Assembly: GCA_903853895.1 (NCBI GenBank)
Contig: CAINUX010000120.1
Span: forward strand, 1 to 61,882
From: an uncultured beta proteobacterium
Lineage (GTDB): Bacteria; Pseudomonadota; Gammaproteobacteria; Burkholderiales; Burkholderiaceae_C
Direction: 5' to 3'
DNA: 61,882 bases
Below the pieces are notes generated by a model, which worked only from the letters and a program-made list of their open reading frames with translations, ran no database searches and was not told where the DNA came from. The position numbers and the translations under genes were made by a program. Of the stretch, positions 19,366 through 28,784 are shown one piece after another. The first letter of the stretch is position 1. Each line of letters opens with the position of its first letter.

Positions 19366-20892
19366 TCAGGAACTGCAACTGATAGAGATACTGCCCGCCC
19401 AGTCGGGAGGGAAGGCGGCGAAGGTCTCCAGCGCGGGGTGTTCGTCAAACGGCTTCTCCAGCACCTGCAGCAATTGTGCTACGACCGAAAAATCCTTGTC
19501 CCGGGCGGCGCGGATGGCCAATTCACCCAGATGGTTGCGCAGCACATATTTGGGGTTGGTCTTCAACATCAAAATGGCCGCTAGCCCTCGCGGAATATCG
19601 CTAAGTCGCTCTGAATACTGTAGCAGCCACTGGTCGATGGCGTCCCGGTCCATGAAAAGGTCCCGCACCGCTGCGTCTGGCGTAGTCGCGCCAGCAGCGG
19701 GTTGTTGGACCCAGTGGCTCAGGCGGCGCCAGAAAATGGTGTAGTCCACGCCGTCGGTCGCCATCAGCTGCAGCAGTGCATCGACTAAGGCGCGCTGGCC
19801 CGCGCGCACGGCGGCAAACCCCAACTTGGGCGCCATGCAGGCGTCGAAGGCCTGTGGGTAGGCCGACTTAAAGGTTTCCAGGGCGGCAATGGTCAGATCC
19901 TGGTCTTCAATCAGCGGCAGCAGGGCCTGGCCCAGGCAATAGAGGTTCCAGTAGGCGACGTTGGGCTGCTTGCAAAAGGCGTAGCGGCCCTGGTTGTCCG
20001 AGTGGTTGCAGATGTGGCCGGGGTCAAAGGCATCGAGAAACTGGAACGGTCCGTAGTCAATGGTCAGGCCCAGAATGCTCATGTTGTCGGTGTTCATGAC
20101 CCCGTGGCAAAAGCCCACGGCCTGCCACTGCGCCACCATGCCGGCGGTTCGTTCGGTGACGGACCGCAGTAAGTTGGCGTAGACATTGCCATTCAATCGC
20201 GTGTCGGTGCGGCATTCGGGGTAGAACCGGGCTATCACATGGTCTGCCAGCTGGCGCAACTGCGGCTGCAGGCCGTGGTGGCAAAAGTGTTCGAAATGCC
20301 CAAAACGGATGAAACTGGGTGCCAGGCGGGTCACCACGGCCGCGGTTTCAGGCTGCTCCCGGTACACCGGGTGGTCAGACCCGATCACGCACAGGGCGCG
20401 GGTGGTTGGCACGCCCAAGGCGTGCATGGCTTCGCTACACAAAAATTCGCGGATGCTGGAGCGCAGCACGGCCCTGCCGTCACCCATGCGCGAATAGGGC
20501 GTCAGGCCCGAGCCTTTGAGCTGGATTTCCTGGGCCACGCCACCGTGTCCAGCAGGTGGCACCAGTTCTCCCAGCAGCGCGGCGCGCCCGTCACCCAGTT
20601 GCCCGGCCCACACGCCAAACTGGTGGCCGCTGTAGACACTGGACAAGGGCTGTGAACCGGCGGCGATCTGGTTGCCCGCCAGGATCTGTTGCCAGTATTC
20701 GGACTGGAGCGCTCCGGGTGGCAGGCCCAGCAGAGCCGTTGCCGAGGCACTGTGCCCCACAAGATAAGGTTGCGCCACGGGCTGCGTGGCCATGGGGGCG
20801 AAAAAACCGGGGCCTAGCGTGGCAAAACTGTTGTCCCAGCGCCAACCTGGAAGGAGTGGCGCTGGGTCAACATAAGAAGGAGTTTCAAGCAT
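19366..20892 (-). CDS. selO: Protein adenylyltransferase SelO (YdiU)
   Basis: SelO is a pseudokinase-fold enzyme that transfers AMP to protein hydroxyls in redox stress. The 508-residue product has [40 protein letters not shown], and [20 protein letters not shown] with the metal-binding Asn/Asp residues. It ends in the conserved SCSS tail, where other lineages use selenocysteine. The ATG at 20892 (MLETPSY) fits the family; a GTG at 20925 is possible. A copy of the interspersed element is read in frame at about residues 423-439. It lies 21 bp upstream of msrB, a functionally fitting redox neighbour. Confidence 0.92.
   Translation of the reverse strand: MLETPSYVDPAPLLPGWRWDNSFATLGPGFFAPMATQPVAQPYLVGHSASATALLGLPPGALQSEYWQQILAGNQIAAGSQPLSSVYSGHQFGVWAGQLGDGRAALLGELVPPAGHGGVAQEIQLKGSGLTPYSRMGDGRAVLRSSIREFLCSEAMHALGVPTTRALCVIGSDHPVYREQPETAAVVTRLAPSFIRFGHFEHFCHHGLQPQLRQLADHVIARFYPECRTDTRLNGNVYANLLRSVTERTAGMVAQWQAVGFCHGVMNTDNMSILGLTIDYGPFQFLDAFDPGHICNHSDNQGRYAFCKQPNVAYWNLYCLGQALLPLIEDQDLTIAALETFKSAYPQAFDACMAPKLGFAAVRAGQRALVDALLQLMATDGVDYTIFWRRLSHWVQQPAAGATTPDAAVRDLFMDRDAIDQWLLQYSERLSDIPRGLAAILMLKTNPKYVLRNHLGELAIRAARDKDFSVVAQLLQVLEKPFDEHPALETFAAFPPDWAGSISISCSS
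19576..19625 (-). repeat. Interspersed ~50-bp element, copy 5, inside selO
   Basis: On the coding strand it runs from GCTACAG to CGCGAGGGCTAGCGGCC and is translated in frame, coding approximately for [14 protein letters not shown]. The left stem is degenerate compared with intergenic copies. Confidence 0.68.
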
Positions 20893-20948
20893 GGCGCCAT
20901 TGTCTTGCAGCAACGGCAAACCCACAGGAGCAAGGGTTAAGGAGACTT

Positions 20949-21638
20949 CTACTCCAGCAGCCGTGTCAGGGCAGCATCGTCCAACACCCGGATGCGGTTC
21001 ATTGACAAACTGATAACACCCTGCTGCTGCAGCGCGTTGAGCACCCGATTGGCGGTCTGGCGGGACATGCCGGCCAGGCTGGCGAGTTCGTCTTGTGTCA
21101 AATCAAGTTGGCGGGTGCGGTTCCAGAACAGGCGGCTCAGGGACAGGGCGATCCGTTGCTCGGGGCTTCGGGTGCGCCCGGCTTCAATCATGGCCATGGC
21201 CTGTGACAGTCGCAAATTCATGCAACCGACCAAAAACTGGTTGAAGCCAATGCTCGACGCAAACAGCGTGTGAAACTTGGCGCTGGGCAGGCATAGCAGT
21301 TCGGTGTCCCGTAGTGCCACCACCTCGTAGCGGCGGCGTTCGTTTTTCAGGACTGCCCCTTCGCCAAACCAGTCACCCGCGGCTACGCCCAAGAAGTCCG
21401 AACGCCGTCCCGCCGTGGCGCGACCCGATATTTTCACCAGTCCGTGCAGCACGCCGTACCAGCCCTGTGTGGGCTCATTGGCCGGCAGAATCACCGCGCC
21501 GCGCGCGGCTGACAGCGTGAAAATCTTGCTTTCAATGTCGGATTGCTGGGTCGGTGGCAATACCGCGAACCAAGGTTGTGACAGAAGAAAGCGCACGGCG
21601 GGCGTTTGTGTGACTAAGAACATGGCGCATTGGATCAT
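20949..21638 (-). CDS. Crp/Fnr-family transcriptional regulator
   Basis: The 229-residue protein has an N-terminal cyclic-nucleotide-binding-type beta-barrel (about 20-140, with [10 protein letters not shown]) and a C-terminal winged helix (about 150-225). The recognition region is [21 protein letters not shown]. There is no FNR-type cysteine cluster at the N-terminus, so an iron-sulfur oxygen sensor is unlikely. The ligand is unknown. It is divergent from the acyl-CoA ligase gene, which may be a target. A later start (MFLVTQ) is possible. Confidence 0.85.
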   Translation of the reverse strand: MIQCAMFLVTQTPAVRFLLSQPWFAVLPPTQQSDIESKIFTLSAARGAVILPANEPTQGWYGVLHGLVKISGRATAGRRSDFLGVAAGDWFGEGAVLKNERRRYEVVALRDTELLCLPSAKFHTLFASSIGFNQFLVGCMNLRLSQAMAMIEAGRTRSPEQRIALSLSRLFWNRTRQLDLTQDELASLAGMSRQTANRVLNALQQQGVISLSMNRIRVLDDAALTRLLE

Positions 21639-21772
21639 AGGGTTTGAACCTACTCCTTGTCAGGTGGGTGACATGGCTTGCAGGTCGGGCGCGGCAGTTG
21701 CAGACTCGCACTTGTATCTCGCCAACAAGCTACTATGATCATTTCTCGTAACCACCGCCACAAGGAGTATCC

Positions 21773-23401
21773 ATGTTAGGGTTAATGCAAAGCCAGCAAC
21801 TGCTGATTTCGTCGTTGATCGAGTTCGCCGAACGGCACCACGGCGAGGCAGAGGTGGTATCGCGTCGGGTGGAAGGCGACATTCACCGCTACACCTACAA
21901 GGATGTCGCAGTGCGGGCGCGCCAAGTGGCCAATGCGCTGGACAAAATGAATTTGGCCTTCAGTGATCGCGTCGCGACATTGGCCTGGAACGGGTACCGC
22001 CATCTGGAGTTGTACTTCGGGGTGAGTGGAACCGGGCGTGTTTTGCACACCCTCAATCCCCGCCTGCACCCGGACCAGATTGCGTGGATCGCCAACCATG
22101 CGGAAGACCAGGTGCTGTGTTTTGACATGACATTTTTGCCCATCGTCAAGGCCGTTCACAGCCGCTGCACAACGATCAAGCATTACATTGCCCTGTGCGA
22201 CGCCGATGCATTGCCTGCTGACACCGGTATACCCGGGCTGCAAAGCTACGAAGCATGGATCGGAAAGCAACCGAAAGAGTATGCATGGCCGGAGTTTGAT
22301 GAAAACTCCGCATCCAGCATGTGCTACACCAGTGGCACCACGGGCAACCCCAAAGCCGCCCTGTACAGCCACCGCTCCACGATGCTGCATGCGCTGGCGG
22401 GGGCCTTGCCCGACGCGCTGAGCATGAGTGCCCGTGATTGCGTGTTGCCGGTGGTCCCCATGTTCCACGTCAATGCCTGGGGCCTGCCGTACTCGGCCGC
22501 CATGACTGGTGCCAAGCTGGTATTTCCCGGCCCGGCCATGGATGGAAAATCGATTTTCGAGTTGATCGAGACGGAGCGAGTCAGCTTTGCTGCCGGAGTG
22601 CCAACTGTGTGGCAAATGATGCTGGCCCACATGCAGGCGGGCAATCTGCGGTTCTCCACGCTGAAACGCACGGTCATCGGCGGCTCGGCCTGCCCGCCGG
22701 CCATGATTACGGCCTTCAATGACGTGTATGGCGTGGAAGTGTTGCACGCCTGGGGCATGACCGAAATGTCTCCCCTGGGCACGGTTTGCACGCTGAAGAA
22801 CAAACATCTGCCCATGGACGCCGCCGACAAAATGAAGGTGCGCCTCAAACAAGGGCGCGGTATTTTCGGTGTCGATATGAAAATTGTCGACGACGAGGGC
22901 AAGCAACTGCCGTGGGACGGCAAGGCCTATGGTGACCTGCTGGTCAAGGGGCCGTGGGTGATCAGCGCCTATTTCAAGGGCGAGGGCGGTTCACCCTTGG
23001 TTGACGGCTGGTTTCCAACTGGGGACGTCGCTACGATCGATCCGGACGGCTATATGCAAATCACCGACCGCAGCAAGGACGTCATCAAGTCGGGCGGCGA
23101 GTGGATCAGCTCCATTGATGTGGAGAACGTAGCCATGGCGCATCCGGCCGTGGCTATGGCGGCCTGTATCGGCATGAAGCACCCCAAGTGGGACGAACGC
23201 CCCATTATTGCGGTGGTTGTTAAGCCCGGAAGCGAAGTAACGCGTGACGAACTGATTGCGTTTTATGACGGAAAGACCGCCAAATGGCAAATTCCGGACG
23301 ACGTGGTTTTTGTCGACGCGATTCCGCTGGGGGGCACCGGAAAGATGCAAAAAACCAAATTGCGTGAACTGTTGAAGGACTACCAATTGCCGACTGCGTG
23401 A
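21773..23401 (+). CDS. Acyl-CoA ligase (AMP-forming), AlkK/DmdB-like
   Basis: The enzyme activates a carboxylic acid to its CoA thioester through an acyl-adenylate. The 542-residue product has the P-loop-like motif [11 protein letters not shown] at about residue 184, [41 protein letters not shown], and the C-terminal catalytic lysine region [10 protein letters not shown] near 522. Overall it resembles medium-chain fatty-acid and 3-methylmercaptopropionate ligases. AAGGAG lies upstream of the start. It stands directly before the Liv-type transporter and the FadB-like and thiolase genes, suggesting uptake, activation and beta-oxidation of one class of acid. Confidence 0.9.
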   Translation: MLGLMQSQQLLISSLIEFAERHHGEAEVVSRRVEGDIHRYTYKDVAVRARQVANALDKMNLAFSDRVATLAWNGYRHLELYFGVSGTGRVLHTLNPRLHPDQIAWIANHAEDQVLCFDMTFLPIVKAVHSRCTTIKHYIALCDADALPADTGIPGLQSYEAWIGKQPKEYAWPEFDENSASSMCYTSGTTGNPKAALYSHRSTMLHALAGALPDALSMSARDCVLPVVPMFHVNAWGLPYSAAMTGAKLVFPGPAMDGKSIFELIETERVSFAAGVPTVWQMMLAHMQAGNLRFSTLKRTVIGGSACPPAMITAFNDVYGVEVLHAWGMTEMSPLGTVCTLKNKHLPMDAADKMKVRLKQGRGIFGVDMKIVDDEGKQLPWDGKAYGDLLVKGPWVISAYFKGEGGSPLVDGWFPTGDVATIDPDGYMQITDRSKDVIKSGGEWISSIDVENVAMAHPAVAMAACIGMKHPKWDERPIIAVVVKPGSEVTRDELIAFYDGKTAKWQIPDDVVFVDAIPLGGTGKMQKTKLRELLKDYQLPTA

Positions 23402-23517
23402 TGGGGCGTGCCCGATCAGTCACCTTGGCGATATGGCATGGGTGGAAACCCTTGCCCTCAATCGCCCATTAGCTTGTACTCTTCAGACGTCTGATGAATT
23501 TTTTTAGGAGATAGTGA

Positions 23518-24750
23518 ATGAAATTTGCTTTTAAGTTGGTTGCCGCTGCTTCTGTCGTGTTGTGCGCCCAAACTGCCATGGCCCAAAAGGGTGAGACAGT
23601 CAAGATCGCCTGGATTGATCCATTGACCGGTTTGATGGGCCCAGTGGGCTCTAATCAATTGAAGAGTTTCCAGTTTTTCGCTGAAAAATTCAGTCAGTCC
23701 AATCCCGCTGGCGTCAAGTTTGAAGTCGTGGGCCTCGACAACAAGCTCAGCCCGACCGAGAGCTTGAATGCCCTCAAGTCGGCGGTGGACCAGGGCGTTC
23801 GTTACATTGCCCAAGGCAACGGGTCGTCTGTTGCGGGCGCATTGATCGATGCGGTGAGCAAGCACAACGAGCGTAACCCCGGCAAGGAAATCGTTTTTCT
23901 CAACTACGCTGCCGTGGATCCTGACTTCACCAACAGCAAGTGCAACTACTGGCACTTCCGCTTTGATGCAGACACTTCCATGAAGATGGAGGCACTGACC
24001 ACCTTCATGACCGACAAAAAGGACATCAAGAAGATTTACTTGATGAACCAGAACTACTCGCACGGCCAACAAGTGGCGAAGTTCGCCAAGGAAAATCTGG
24101 CACGCAAGCGGCCGGACATCCAGATCGTCGGCGAGGATTTGCATCCGCTGGCCCAGGTGCGTGACTTTGCGCCCTACATCGCCAAGATCAAAGCGTCCGG
24201 TGCCGATACGGTCATTACCGGCAACTGGGGTTCGGACCTGGCCCTGCTCATCAAGGCAGCCAATGAGAGTGGCTATGAAGGCAAGTTCTACACCTACTAC
24301 ACCGGTGTGACCGGTACGCCAACTGCGTTGGGTACTAACGCGGCAGGGCGGGTCTACCAGGTGGCCTATAACCACTACAACATGGGTGGGCAAATGGACA
24401 AGTGGATGGGCGAGTTCAAGACCAAGTTCAACGACGACTTTTACACCGGCGCAGTGGTCCATCTGTATTCCATTTTGGGCGAAGCCATGGCCAAGGCCAA
24501 GTCCACGGATCCCGTCAAGGTGGCCGCAGTCATGGAAGGCTTGAAGTTCAAGAGCTTCAATGGTGAAGTCGAAATGCGCAAAACCGATCACCAGTTGCAG
24601 CAACCGCTGTTCATCACGGTTTGGCAAAAGACCGACAAAAAATACCCCTATAGCGCGGAAAACACCGGAATGACGTTGGCACCTGTCAAGACCTATGAGT
24701 CGTATGTGGCCAGCACGCCTACCAGCTGCCAGATGAAGCGTCCCGGCTAA
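23518..24750 (+). CDS. ABC transporter substrate-binding protein, Leu/Ile/Val-binding family
   Basis: This is the periplasmic receptor of the transporter encoded downstream. The 410-residue precursor has a signal peptide of 23 residues ending TAMAQ. It then shows the type I periplasmic-binding fold, with VKIAWIDPLTGLMGPVG, FVLN-type strand KEIVFLNYAAVD, and TVITGNWGSDLALLIKAA. TTAGGAG precedes the ATG. A terminator-like hairpin between it and livH probably allows higher expression of the receptor than of the membrane parts. The ligand is not certain: branched-chain amino acids are the family default, but an organic acid is suggested by the neighbours. Confidence 0.88.
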   Translation: MKFAFKLVAAASVVLCAQTAMAQKGETVKIAWIDPLTGLMGPVGSNQLKSFQFFAEKFSQSNPAGVKFEVVGLDNKLSPTESLNALKSAVDQGVRYIAQGNGSSVAGALIDAVSKHNERNPGKEIVFLNYAAVDPDFTNSKCNYWHFRFDADTSMKMEALTTFMTDKKDIKKIYLMNQNYSHGQQVAKFAKENLARKRPDIQIVGEDLHPLAQVRDFAPYIAKIKASGADTVITGNWGSDLALLIKAANESGYEGKFYTYYTGVTGTPTALGTNAAGRVYQVAYNHYNMGGQMDKWMGEFKTKFNDDFYTGAVVHLYSILGEAMAKAKSTDPVKVAAVMEGLKFKSFNGEVEMRKTDHQLQQPLFITVWQKTDKKYPYSAENTGMTLAPVKTYESYVASTPTSCQMKRPG

Positions 24751-24778
24751 GGTAGCCCCCACCGGTCGTACCGGTCTC

Positions 24779-24817
24779 AGGCCCGATTGATGTATATGCG
24801 GTCGGGCCTTTCTTTTG
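24779..24817 (+). terminator. Terminator or attenuator between receptor and permease genes
   Basis: The inverted repeat AGGCCCGA ... TCGGGCCT has 8-bp arms with a 15-nt loop, followed by TTCTTTT. It sits 29 bp after the receptor stop and before livH. This fits partial termination that gives an excess of receptor over permease. Confidence 0.78.
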
Positions 24818-24861
24818 AACGCTGGGGTACTGGCGTTGTTGCGGTCGAAAGGTAGTTGTCG

Positions 24862-25896
24862 ATGGAGTTCTTCATCATTTCCACGCTGAACGGTCTGAGC
24901 TACGGGCTGCTGCTGTTCATGCTCAGTGCCGGCCTGACGCTCATTTTCAGCATGATGGGTGTGCTCAACTTTGCCCACGCGAGCTTTTACATGGTAGGCG
25001 CGTATGTTGGCTACACGTTGTCGGGTGTGTTCGGTTTTTGGCCCGCTCTGGTATTGGCGCCCGTGATCGTGGGAGCATTGGGTGCCCTTTTCGAGCGTCT
25101 GGCTTTGCGCCGGGTGCACAAGTATGGCCACGTGGCCGAACTGTTGATCACGTTTGGGCTGTCGTATATCGTGTATGAGCTGGTGCAACTCGTTTGGGGT
25201 CGTACCGCGCTGGAATTCAATCCACCTGAGAGTTTGCGTGGCCCTGCTTTCACGTTGATCAACCATGCGGTCAACGGCCTGACTCTGGTTTGGGGGGGCG
25301 CCTCAGCCGAACTGTGCAGCGCGGCCGATGCCACGGTGCGCGTGGTTTGTTCACCGTTCCCGCTAACCCGTGCTTTCATGATGCTGGTCGCCTTGCTCAT
25401 GCTGGTGAGCCTGTGGCTGCTGCTGACCCACACGCGGGTGGGATTGGTGATCCAGTCCGCGCTGACACATCCTCACATGGCGGAGTCTCTGGGGCACAAC
25501 GTGCCTCTGGTTTTTATGCTGGTGTTTGGTGCTGGCACCGGGCTCGCTGGTTTGGCGGGGGTCATCGGCGGCAGTACGTTTGTCACAGAGCCATCTATGG
25601 CAGGCACCGTTGGATCGGTCATTTTTGTCGTCGTGGTGGTCGGAGGGTTGGGGTCACTGTCGGGCGCCTTTCTGGCGTCGCTTCTGATCGGGGTGATTCA
25701 AACCTTTGCTATCGCTTTTGACTACTCGGTCCTCACTGTCATGGAGCAGGTCGGACTGACGATCAGCGATGCGCTGCGCAGCAGTTCGGTTGCACAACTC
25801 ACACTGTCTCAGGTAGCGCCTATCTTGCCTTACCTGTTCCTGGTGTTGATACTGATTTTTCGCCCCAAGGGCCTATTGGGCAAGCGGGAAGGTTAA
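24862..25896 (+). CDS. livH: LivH-type ABC transporter permease
   Basis: This is a polytopic inner-membrane permease of the branched-chain amino acid class, about 344 residues with eight or so hydrophobic segments. LivH hallmarks are GLSYGLLLFMLSAGLTLIF near the N-terminus, GVLNFAHASFYMVGAYVGY, LFERLALRR, and the EAA-like GGLGSLSGAFLASLLIG. A TTG six bases upstream in frame is possible, but the ATG at 24862 gives the standard start. The insert around residues 140-175, containing two cysteines, is longer than in E. coli LivH. It forms an operon with livM, livG and livF. Confidence 0.92.
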   Translation: MEFFIISTLNGLSYGLLLFMLSAGLTLIFSMMGVLNFAHASFYMVGAYVGYTLSGVFGFWPALVLAPVIVGALGALFERLALRRVHKYGHVAELLITFGLSYIVYELVQLVWGRTALEFNPPESLRGPAFTLINHAVNGLTLVWGGASAELCSAADATVRVVCSPFPLTRAFMMLVALLMLVSLWLLLTHTRVGLVIQSALTHPHMAESLGHNVPLVFMLVFGAGTGLAGLAGVIGGSTFVTEPSMAGTVGSVIFVVVVVGGLGSLSGAFLASLLIGVIQTFAIAFDYSVLTVMEQVGLTISDALRSSSVAQLTLSQVAPILPYLFLVLILIFRPKGLLGKREG

Positions 25897-25902
25897 GCGG
25901 GT

Positions 25903-27174
25903 ATGAAATCTATGAAAACTGGGCGCGTGGTCGTATGGGGCCTTTTTGCGTTCGTCTTGTTGCTGGCCCCTCGGGTATTTGACAGCGGTTTGTCGGTCAC
26001 CATGTTGTCTCAGATGGGCATTGCCATCATTGCCTGCCTGTCGTTCAACATGCTGTTGGGCCAGGGCGGCATGTTGAGCTTTGGCCATGCGGTCTACACC
26101 GGACTGGGGTCTTACATGGCCATCCACGCCCTCAACGCGGTGGGGCGCGGTAGTTTGCCAATACCCGTCAGCGCCGTGCCTCTGGTGGGCGGACTGGCTG
26201 GCATGGCGTTTGCGGTGCTGTTTGGGTTTGTCACCACGCGCAAGTCAGGCAATACCTTTGCCATGATTACGCTGGGCATGGCCGAACTGGTGTTTGCCAT
26301 GTCGTTGATGTTTTCAGACTTCTTTGGTGGAGAAGCCGGGGTCTCAGGCAATCGCGTCACCGGCCAACCGTTCATGGGCATCACCTTTGCCTCCGCTTCG
26401 CAGGTTTACTACCTGATTGCGGCATATACATTCGTGTCGGTGGCCCTGATGTTTGCCTTCACCGGCACGCCGCTCGGGCGCATGCTCAACGCGGTGCGTG
26501 ACAACCCGGAGCGCGTCGAGTTCATTGGGTACAACCCCCAGCGCATTCGCTACACGGCGTTCATCATCGCCGGTTTTTTTGCGGGTATTTCGGGGGGGCT
26601 GGCCGCGCTCAACTTCGAGATTGTGACGGCCGAAGTCGTAGGCGCTGGCCGCTCGGGCGCCTATCTGTTGTTCACCTTCCTGGGAGGCGCGACGTTCTTC
26701 TTCGGCCCCATTATTGGTGCTGTGCTGATGGTGCTGGCGTTTGTGTTGCTGAGCGAGTTGACCAAGGCCTGGCTGCTGTACCTCGGGTTGACGTTCCTGT
26801 TCATGGTCATGTATGCGCCAGGTGGGATTGCGAGCCTGATCATGATGAACCTGCGCGTGGCCAAGTTTGGCAAGCTCAAAGGCCTGTGGTTTACCTACCT
26901 TGCGCTGGCTGTTACCGGATTGACAGGACTCTTTGGTGTTGGTGCCATTCTGGAAATGGTCTACCACCGCAAGCTCAACGCGGCCATGGGTTCCGAGTTG
27001 CACTATCTCGGTGCCACGCTGGACGCTGCCAGTGTCGGCAGCTGGCTGGGCATGGTCGCCGTCATGGTGGTTGGACTGGGGTTGTTCGAGATGGTGCGCA
27101 GAAAGTTCGTCAAGCAGTGGGGCCTGATACAGGAAGATATTGAAAAAGTACTCAAGCGCAAGGAGGCCCTATGA
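25903..27174 (+). CDS. livM: LivM-type ABC transporter permease with C-terminal extension
   Basis: This is the second permease of the pair, 423 residues. The core (about 1-320) shows the LivM pattern, including LSFNMLLGQGGMLSFGHAVY and a cytoplasmic coupling loop with VRDNPERVEFIGYNPQRIRYTA. After about residue 325 there is an extra segment of about 95 residues with two more hydrophobic helices (about 332-352 and 385-402). It ends in a charged tail with KQWGLIQEDIEKVLKRKEAL. E. coli LivM lacks this tail. It starts 6 bp after livH and overlaps livG by 4 bp. Confidence 0.92.
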   Translation: MKSMKTGRVVVWGLFAFVLLLAPRVFDSGLSVTMLSQMGIAIIACLSFNMLLGQGGMLSFGHAVYTGLGSYMAIHALNAVGRGSLPIPVSAVPLVGGLAGMAFAVLFGFVTTRKSGNTFAMITLGMAELVFAMSLMFSDFFGGEAGVSGNRVTGQPFMGITFASASQVYYLIAAYTFVSVALMFAFTGTPLGRMLNAVRDNPERVEFIGYNPQRIRYTAFIIAGFFAGISGGLAALNFEIVTAEVVGAGRSGAYLLFTFLGGATFFFGPIIGAVLMVLAFVLLSELTKAWLLYLGLTFLFMVMYAPGGIASLIMMNLRVAKFGKLKGLWFTYLALAVTGLTGLFGVGAILEMVYHRKLNAAMGSELHYLGATLDAASVGSWLGMVAVMVVGLGLFEMVRRKFVKQWGLIQEDIEKVLKRKEAL

Positions 27175-27965
27175 GCACCACTAACCAGGCCACAGCGACC
27201 CCTGCGTTGGAGTTGCGAGATTTGCGCAAGAGTTTTGGCAAGTCGGAGATTATTCGGGGTGTCAATCTGACGGTCCGCGCGGGTGAGCGGGTTGCGGTGA
27301 TTGGCCCCAATGGTGCTGGCAAGTCCACGCTGTTCAATTTGATCAGTGGCCGCTTTGAGGCCAGCAGTGGCGATGTGATCTTGCACGGCGAGCGCATCAA
27401 TGGACTCAAGCCCTTCGAGATCAACCGCAAGGGCCTGTCACGCAGCTTTCAGATCACCAACATCTTTCCACAACTCAGCGTGTTCGAGAACTTGCGCTGC
27501 AGTGTGCTCTGGAGCCTGGGATACAAGTACACATTCTTGAAGTTCCTGGTCAATCTGGATGACGCCAACGCAAAGGCCGCAGAGTTGATGGAAATGATCA
27601 AACTGGACAAGAAGCGTGATGTGCTGGCGGTCAACCTGACGTACGCAGAGCAGCGTGCGCTGGAGATCGGAATCACCATTGGTGGCGGGGCGAGCGTGGT
27701 GTTGCTGGATGAGCCGACGGCGGGCATGAGCCGCAGCGAGACCACCCGTTTCATTGCCCTGATCAAGTCGGTGACCGAAGGAAAGACTCTTTTGACGGTC
27801 GAGCATGACATGGGCGTGGTGTTTGGACTGGCCGACCGGATTGCGGTCGTGGTCTATGGAGAGGTCATTGCATTTGACACCCCTGATGCTGTGCGCGCCA
27901 ATGCCAAGGTACAGGAAGCGTATTTGGGTTCGTCGGTGGCCGACGCACAGGCGGGAGGACATTGA
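27171..27965 (+). CDS. livG: LivG-type ABC transporter ATPase
   Basis: This is one of two ATPases powering the transporter. The 264-residue protein has a canonical Walker A (GPNGAGKST, about 44-52), the Walker B VVLLDEPTAG and the H-loop TVEHDMG. Its ABC signature, LTYAEQ (27636-27653), departs from the usual LSYGQQ or LSGGQ: the signature serine and glycine are replaced by threonine and alanine. Paired with the altered Walker A of its partner LivF, this would make one composite ATP site degenerate. It overlaps livM by 4 bp. Confidence 0.92.
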   Translation: MSTTNQATATPALELRDLRKSFGKSEIIRGVNLTVRAGERVAVIGPNGAGKSTLFNLISGRFEASSGDVILHGERINGLKPFEINRKGLSRSFQITNIFPQLSVFENLRCSVLWSLGYKYTFLKFLVNLDDANAKAAELMEMIKLDKKRDVLAVNLTYAEQRALEIGITIGGGASVVLLDEPTAGMSRSETTRFIALIKSVTEGKTLLTVEHDMGVVFGLADRIAVVVYGEVIAFDTPDAVRANAKVQEAYLGSSVADAQAGGH

Positions 27966-27966
27966 C

Positions 27967-28662
27967 GTGTTGAAAGTTTCGAACTTGAATGCCTTTTATG
28001 GCAAGAGCCACGTATTGCATGGCGTGGATATGCACGTCAACGCGGGCGAAATCGTGGCATTGCTGGGCCGCAACGGATCGGGTCGTTCCACGACCGCCAA
28101 GTCCATCATGGGCCTGGTCGATTGCAAGGGATCGGTCCTCTGGCAGGGCAAGGAGTCGCTGGGCAAGAAGACCTACGAGATCGCCCACCTGGGGTTGGGA
28201 TACGTGCCCGAGAGTCGGGACATTTTCCCCAAGCTCACGGTGCACCAGAATCTGTTGCTGGGGCAAAAGAGCGGCAAGAAGAATCCCCGCTGGTCTTTTG
28301 ACGACATGTACAAGATGTTTCCTCGCCTGAAGGAGCGCGAGCATACCGAGGCAGGTGTACTGTCTGGCGGCGAGCAGCAGATGCTGACGTTGTGCCGCAC
28401 ACTGATGGGTGACCCGGATCTCATCATCATCGACGAGCCGACTGAAGGCCTGGCACCTAAGATTGTGGAACTGGTGGCCGAGTACCTTAAGGAATTGCGC
28501 AAGCGGGGCATTTCGGTCCTGCTGATCGAACAGAAGCTCACCATTGCCATGCATATATCGGACCGCTGCCTAGTCATGGGCCACGGGCATATCGTGTTCG
28601 AAGGTACGCCGGATGAACTGCGGGCCAATCAGGCTATCCGCAAGGAATGGCTGGAAGTCTAG
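27967..28662 (+). CDS. livF: LivF-type ABC transporter ATPase with Arg in Walker A
   Basis: This is the second ATPase, 231 residues from a GTG with GGAGG upstream, one base after the livG stop. The signature LSGGEQQ and the Walker B LIIIDEPTEG are normal. The Walker A reads GRNGSGRSTT: the nearly invariant lysine is replaced by arginine (CGT at 28084-28086). The H-loop position is glutamine, as in many LivF proteins. A site formed by this Walker A and the LivG signature is likely weak in hydrolysis, while the opposite site is canonical. Confidence 0.92.
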   Translation: MLKVSNLNAFYGKSHVLHGVDMHVNAGEIVALLGRNGSGRSTTAKSIMGLVDCKGSVLWQGKESLGKKTYEIAHLGLGYVPESRDIFPKLTVHQNLLLGQKSGKKNPRWSFDDMYKMFPRLKEREHTEAGVLSGGEQQMLTLCRTLMGDPDLIIIDEPTEGLAPKIVELVAEYLKELRKRGISVLLIEQKLTIAMHISDRCLVMGHGHIVFEGTPDELRANQAIRKEWLEV

Positions 28663-28732
28663 CCCCAGCCCGTTTGTCCCAACCGCGACAAGCGGCCTTT
28701 TCCAAGCTACAAAACCCCCTACAATTAAAATC

Positions 28733-28744
28733 GAACGATCGTTC
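28733..28744. promoter_or_regulatory. Candidate TetR-type operator upstream of the FadB-like gene
   Basis: The 12-bp perfect palindrome GAACGATCGTTC is flanked by A/T runs and lies 40 bp before the start codon at 28785. Its size and place suit an operator for a TetR-family regulator of fatty-acid oxidation. No such regulator gene is in the window, so this is inference. Confidence 0.5.
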
Positions 28745-28784
28745 TTTTTTGGTTGTTCCCCTATTACTTCCGAGGAATCCCAGC

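Noticed and set aside
23458..25266. A 602-codon minus-strand open frame opposite the receptor and livH genes
   Set aside because: It is antisense to two clear transporter genes and its translation is low-complexity, His/Gln/Val-rich without recognisable domains.
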